Shown: piece by piece, positions 5,544 through 8,636 of the stretch
Numbering within the stretch: the first letter of the stretch is position 1
How the letters are laid out: the number at the start of each line of letters is the position of its first letter
Assembly (NCBI GenBank): GCA_022704985.1
Contig: JAKJFI010000031.1
Span: forward strand, 1 to 8,636
Direction: 5' to 3'
Length of the DNA: 8,636 nt
Source: Candidatus Omnitrophota bacterium
GTDB taxonomy: Bacteria > Ratteibacteria > UBA8468 > B48-G9 > JAFGKM01
Program-made: the position numbers and the translations under genes
Notes under the pieces: generated by a model
Databases searched by the model: none
What the model was told of the DNA's origin: nothing
What the model saw: only the letters and a program-made list of their open reading frames with translations

Positions 5544-6662
5544 ATGCCAAAAAAAATAGAAGAACTTCTGGCGCTTCAGGTGAAAGAAGGTGCAGCGGAC
5601 TTGCATATAAACGTGGGACTGCCTCCCATGTTGAGGATGCATGGCGGAATGACCAAGGTGGATAACGACCCTCTCACTCCGGAAGACACTGCCAATTATA
5701 TGAAGGCAATTACATCCAGGGAGCACCAGGAGGAACTGCAGAAGATAGGGGGCACGGACTTCGGTTTTGCTTTCAAAGACCTGGCGAGGTTCAGAGTCAG
5801 CGTTTTCAAGGAAAGAGGCAATGTTGCCATGTCTTTGCGGTTAATCCCATATAAATTCCTGTCGTTTGAAGAGATAGGATTAGAGAGAAAAACCATGCAG
5901 TATCTGCTTACCAGACCGAGGGGTCTGATAATGGTCGTAGGTCCGACAGGTTCGGGAAAGACCACGACGCTTGCTTCCATGGTGGACTGGGTTAACGAGA
6001 ATCTTGACAAGCATATTATTACGATAGAGGACCCCATAGAATACTACCACAAGCATAAGAGGTCCATTATCACACAGAGAGAGCTGGGGGTGGACGTGCC
6101 TACTTTCGAGGAGGCGTTAAGAAGGGGGCTCCGGCAGGACCCTGATGTCTTTCTGGTAGGGGAAATGAGAGACCTTGAGACAATTGAGGCGGCCATTACC
6201 GCCGCGGAAACCGGACATATAGTTCTTGCCACACTTCATACGACCGGCGCTCCGAGAACCGTTGACAGAATAGTAAACGTTTTTCCTGTAGCTCAGCAGG
6301 AACAGATAAGGGTCATGCTTTCGGTGTCCATCCTTGCGATAGTGTCACAGGTTTTGCTCAGTCGCGTGGATAAACCCGGCAGGGTAGCGGCTTTTGAGGT
6401 TATGCTTGCAACAACATCTATCCAGAACCTTATCAGAGAAAGGAAAACGTACAGGATTGTCTCGGAAATACAGACGGGCGGCAAGATGGGGATGGTTACC
6501 ATGGATGCGTTCCTTATAAAACTTTTCCGGGAGGGCAAGATAAAGTTCGAGGATGTTTTGACTTATTCCTATGACCCGGCATCGGCAAAAGCCGAGCTGG
6601 CGGCCGAGGGACTTATAGATGCGTCCATGATGGAGATGAAGGTGGATGAAGGCGTGACTTAA
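5544..6662 (+). CDS. pilT: PilT-family retraction ATPase
   Basis: A cytoplasmic hexameric ATPase that depolymerises type IV pili and drives twitching, DNA uptake or surface sensing. It has 372 residues against a usual 345-370. Visible features are the N-terminal PAS-like part with ADLHINVG (19-25), Walker A GPTGSGKT (133-140, Lys139), the Asp box ITIEDPIEY (159-167), Walker B DVFLVGEMRD (201-210, Glu207) and the His box AAETGHIVLATLHT (221-233). The PilT-specific stretch DRIVNVFP...QQEQIR follows. The family motif AIRNLIRE appears as SIQNLIRE (292-299). There is no MshEN domain and no zinc cysteines, which separates it from PilB. GGAG (5534-5537) inside the end of pilB lies six bases before the ATG, and the genes are one base apart, so expression is coupled to pilB. 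PilU is the main alternative name, but the DP-rich C-terminal part resembles PilT at least as well. Confidence 0.92.
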   Translation: MPKKIEELLALQVKEGAADLHINVGLPPMLRMHGGMTKVDNDPLTPEDTANYMKAITSREHQEELQKIGGTDFGFAFKDLARFRVSVFKERGNVAMSLRLIPYKFLSFEEIGLERKTMQYLLTRPRGLIMVVGPTGSGKTTTLASMVDWVNENLDKHIITIEDPIEYYHKHKRSIITQRELGVDVPTFEEALRRGLRQDPDVFLVGEMRDLETIEAAITAAETGHIVLATLHTTGAPRTVDRIVNVFPVAQQEQIRVMLSVSILAIVSQVLLSRVDKPGRVAAFEVMLATTSIQNLIRERKTYRIVSEIQTGGKMGMVTMDAFLIKLFREGKIKFEDVLTYSYDPASAKAELAAEGLIDASMMEMKVDEGVT

Positions 6663-6667
6663 ACTGT

Positions 6668-6675
6668 AAGGTGAT
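6668..6675 (+). promoter_or_regulatory. Shine-Dalgarno of the second pilB-like gene
   Basis: AAGGTGAT sits 5 bases before ATG 6681; its AGGTGAT part is complementary to the typical 3' end of 16S rRNA. It contrasts with the missing site in front of the first pilB. Confidence 0.7.
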
Positions 6676-6680
6676 AAATA

Positions 6681-8399
6681 ATGGCTGAGAAAAAACTTCT
6701 GGGTCAGATGCTGATTGAAGAAGGGATTATAACCGAGAGGCAGTTGAAAGATGCCCTTGAGAGCCAGAGAAAATCAGGGCATTTTCTCGGTAGAATCCTT
6801 GTTGACCTGGGATATGTTGAAGAAAAAGAGCTTAAGAGGGTTTTGAGCATTCAGTCCGGAATTGAAATCATAGACCTGAAGAATACAGTGATAGACAAGA
6901 AGGGCGTCGAGGTATTCCCGTCCGCCCTCGCAAAGACCTACAATGCGGTTCCCGTAAAACTGGAGAAAAACCTTCTCACGCTTGCCGTTGGGGATACGCT
7001 CAGCCTGAACATTCAGGACGACATCTCGTTCATTCTTGGTTATAAGACAAAGATGGTTCTCGCTGATGAGGATGATATAAGAGAGGCGATTGAGACCCAT
7101 TACGGCAAGGAAATAGAGACGATAGACGACCTTATCAAGTGGCTTGCGCAGGATGTCGAGGAGATGGAAGAGCTTGATGCGATAGCCAGCCAAGGCGAAT
7201 ATGCGACAATTACATCCCTTGAAGAGATTGCGTCGCTTCCGCCCGTTGTAAAACTATTTGACCTGATTCTTCTGCAGACAGTGAGAGATAATGCTTCCGA
7301 CGTTCACCTTGAGCCTTTTGACGAGGATTTCCGCGTAAGGTACAGGGTGGACGGAGTCCTGTACGATCTCGTACATCCTCCAAAGGGACTGTCTTTCGCT
7401 CTTTTCTGCAGGTTTAAGATTATGGCCGGTATGGACATTGCGGAAAGGCGCCTGCCGCAAGACGGTAGAATAGAGCTGTCAATTATGGGCAGGGCGGTTG
7501 ACCTTCGTATAAATACCGTACCTACGGTTTTCGGGGAATGCCTTGCTATCAGGGTGCTTGACAGGGCGAAGACGATATTTGAGCTGGAAAACCTGGGGAT
7601 AACTCGTGTAAACATGGAAAAAGTGAGCAGTATGATAACAAGACCCAACGGTATAGTGCTTGCAACCGGGCCTACCGGGTGCGGTAAGACCACGAGTCTT
7701 TACGCCATACTGCGGAAATTGAATACTCCGGACGTCAAGGTAATTACTACCGAGGATCCTGTCGAATACATGCTTGAGGGTTCCATACAGGTGCCGATAA
7801 GGGAAAGGATAGGGCTGACGTTTGCAAGATGTCTCAGAAGTATATTGAGACAGGACCCGGACATAATACTGGTCGGGGAAGTCAGGGATTTTGATACTGC
7901 CCAGATGGCGATACAGTCTTCGCTGACCGGACACCTTGTTTTAAGCACGTTGCATACTAACGACGCTCCGAGCACTATCATGAGACTGATAGACATGAAG
8001 ATAGAGCCGTTTCTTTTGTCTTCTACGATAGCGGGCGTGATAGCCCAGCGGCTCTTGAGGGTTCTCTGCCCGCGCTGTAAGGAGAAGTACAGGCCTGAAA
8101 AGAAAGAACTGATAGAGATACGCCTTACGGAGGAAGCGGCGGAGAATATGCAGTTTTACAGAGCCAAGGGATGCCCGTTCTGCAGGAGCGGGTACAAGGG
8201 GAGAATCGCTCTCTTTGAAATACTTGTGCCGAACGAAGCCTTCTGGGAGGCTGTCATTTCGGGGCGCACATTGGGAGATATCAGGAAGATTGCCGTTGAG
8301 GATTGCGGCATGAGGACTTTGCTCCAGGATGGACTTGATAAGATAAATGAGGGTATAACGTCTGTAGAGGAAGTGGCAAAGGAGATACACGGCTACTAA
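6681..8399 (+). CDS. PilB/GspE-family assembly ATPase, copy 2 (MshEN domain with glycines retained)
   Basis: A second assembly ATPase of 572 residues, paralogous to the one at 3833. Its N-terminal MshEN domain is well formed, with paired repeats LLGQMLIEEGIITERQL (6-22) and FLGRILVDLGYVEEKEL (35-51). The repeat glycines (Gly8, Gly37) are kept, but the Arg of the usual RLG motif is replaced in both halves (Leu6, Phe35). The catalytic core has NASDVHLEP (204-212), Walker A GPTGCGKT (330-337, Lys336) with Cys334 where Ser is usual, TTEDPVEY (356-363), Walker B DIILVGEVRD (394-403, Glu400) and the His box TGHLVLSTLHTND. Zinc cysteines are C463-x2-C466 and C498-x2-C501. It follows pilT by 18 bases. 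Members with this domain include MshE- and GspE-like proteins that respond to cyclic di-GMP. It may drive a second filament, a type II secretion pseudopilus, or the same pilus under other conditions. Confidence 0.92.
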   Translation: MAEKKLLGQMLIEEGIITERQLKDALESQRKSGHFLGRILVDLGYVEEKELKRVLSIQSGIEIIDLKNTVIDKKGVEVFPSALAKTYNAVPVKLEKNLLTLAVGDTLSLNIQDDISFILGYKTKMVLADEDDIREAIETHYGKEIETIDDLIKWLAQDVEEMEELDAIASQGEYATITSLEEIASLPPVVKLFDLILLQTVRDNASDVHLEPFDEDFRVRYRVDGVLYDLVHPPKGLSFALFCRFKIMAGMDIAERRLPQDGRIELSIMGRAVDLRINTVPTVFGECLAIRVLDRAKTIFELENLGITRVNMEKVSSMITRPNGIVLATGPTGCGKTTSLYAILRKLNTPDVKVITTEDPVEYMLEGSIQVPIRERIGLTFARCLRSILRQDPDIILVGEVRDFDTAQMAIQSSLTGHLVLSTLHTNDAPSTIMRLIDMKIEPFLLSSTIAGVIAQRLLRVLCPRCKEKYRPEKKELIEIRLTEEAAENMQFYRAKGCPFCRSGYKGRIALFEILVPNEAFWEAVISGRTLGDIRKIAVEDCGMRTLLQDGLDKINEGITSVEEVAKEIHGY

Positions 8400-8565
8400 G
8401 TAAAATGAAATATTTTAAGCGCGAAGCGCTAATTGCTAAACAAATAATAAAGATACAGAGTCTAAATTTCAAACAAGAGTGTCTGTCTTTGGAATTTGAA
8501 AAATTAGTGCTTGGGATTTTCGTATTTAGAAATTGAGATTCAGGATTTAGTGTTGAGAGAGAATT
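8400..8565. repeat. A+T-rich intergenic element with imperfect long palindrome and short repeats
   Basis: A 166-bp gap inside the pilus gene cluster, much richer in A+T than the flanking genes. AGCGC/GCGCT (8418-8430) forms a 5-bp hairpin with a GAA loop. AATTGCTAAA (8431-8440) pairs 9 of 10 with TTTAGAAATT (8525-8534). Nested inside, AAATTTCAAA (8464-8473) pairs with TTTGGAATTT (8488-8497) with one G-T pair. Short direct repeats ATTTAG (8524-8529, 8545-8550), TTAGTG (8504, 8547) and GGATTT (8514, 8543) fill the right side. It looks like a decayed intergenic repeat or miniature element rather than a coding or terminator region. No clear promoter was found in it. Confidence 0.5.
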
Positions 8566-8636
8566 ATGGGACAATTTCAGTATAACGCGATGGAGTCCGG
8601 CGGCAAGCCGATAACCGGCACCATAGAGGCGGGACA
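8566..8636 (+). CDS. pilC: PilC/GspF-family inner-membrane platform protein (3'-truncated by window edge)
   Basis: Only 23 codons are visible: MGQFQYNAMESGGKPITGTI followed by Glu-Ala-Gly. This matches the standard N-terminus of type IV pilus PilC and type II secretion GspF proteins, which open with a short strand of the form F-x-Y-x-A followed by GK-x(2)-x-G. The full protein would be a polytopic membrane protein of about 400 residues that anchors the PilB and PilT motors. A weak purine-rich GAGAGAGA stretch precedes the ATG. The gene order ATPase-PilT-ATPase-platform supports the call. It is separated from the second pilB by a repeat-like 166-bp gap, so it may have its own transcript, though no promoter is evident. 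Confidence 0.75.
   Translation, partial: MGQFQYNAMESGGKPITGTIEAG

Noticed and set aside
7304..8390. Long antisense frames inside the second pilB
   Set aside because: Same reason: shadows of the ATPase coding frame.
8418..8430. AGCGC-GAA-GCGCT hairpin as an intrinsic terminator
   Set aside because: Only 5 bp of stem and no T-run after it on either strand.
8496..8528. TTGAAA with TATTTA as a promoter for pilC
   Set aside because: The spacer would be 21 bp, too long for a normal sigma70 promoter.
8281..8574. 97-codon - strand frame spanning the A+T-rich gap
   Set aside because: Runs antisense through the pilB end and the repeat-like gap; low-complexity, no recognisable domain.
1..8636. CRISPR arrays, tRNA or rRNA genes, transposases, integrases
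   Set aside because: Looked for on both strands; none seen.

Overview
The window reads as a chromosomal segment of an uncultured, didermic-type bacterium of roughly balanced base composition. Every gene lies on the + strand and spacing is tight. The combination of a ParA/small-protein pair, two PilB/GspE-type ATPases, PilT and PilC/GspF is compatible with a PVC-like or other deep-branching candidate phylum. That placement is an impression from gene content; no rRNA or other marker is present to confirm it.

Layout. (1) Positions 1-1092 hold the 3' part of an FAD-linked oxidase of the GlcD/D-lactate dehydrogenase type; it is open at the left edge. (2) Positions 1093-1327 are a 235-bp gap with no convincing gene apart from a doubtful 29-codon ORF and small hairpins. 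(3) Positions 1328-2775 hold an SGNH/GDSL hydrolase and a metal-dependent amidohydrolase that overlap by 4 bases (ATGA) and are probably translated together. (4) Positions 2808-3801 hold a ParA-type ATPase followed by a 69-residue basic protein that looks like a ribbon-helix-helix DNA-binding partner. (5) Positions 3833-8399 hold pilB-like, pilT and a second pilB-like gene, followed by a 166-bp A+T-rich gap with palindromic, repeat-like structure, then the first 23 codons of a PilC/GspF platform protein running off the right edge.

The right half is the motor module of a type IV pilus or related type II secretion machine: two assembly ATPases, one retraction ATPase and the inner-membrane platform protein they act on. 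The two PilB-like proteins are collinear almost residue for residue. The first has lost the glycines of its N-terminal MshEN-like nucleotide-binding repeats, while the second keeps them, which suggests separate roles. The ParA/RHH pair directly upstream could be a partition-type system or could position the pilus machine; the sequence does not decide between these.

The most notable regulatory signal is that parA and the first pilB each have a sigma70-like promoter with a 17-bp spacer. Each -10 box ends 6-7 bases before the ATG and neither gene has a Shine-Dalgarno sequence, so both are predicted to make leaderless mRNAs. In both, the -35 hexamer contains the TGA stop codon of the preceding gene. 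The genes inside the transcription units mostly carry recognisable Shine-Dalgarno sequences.
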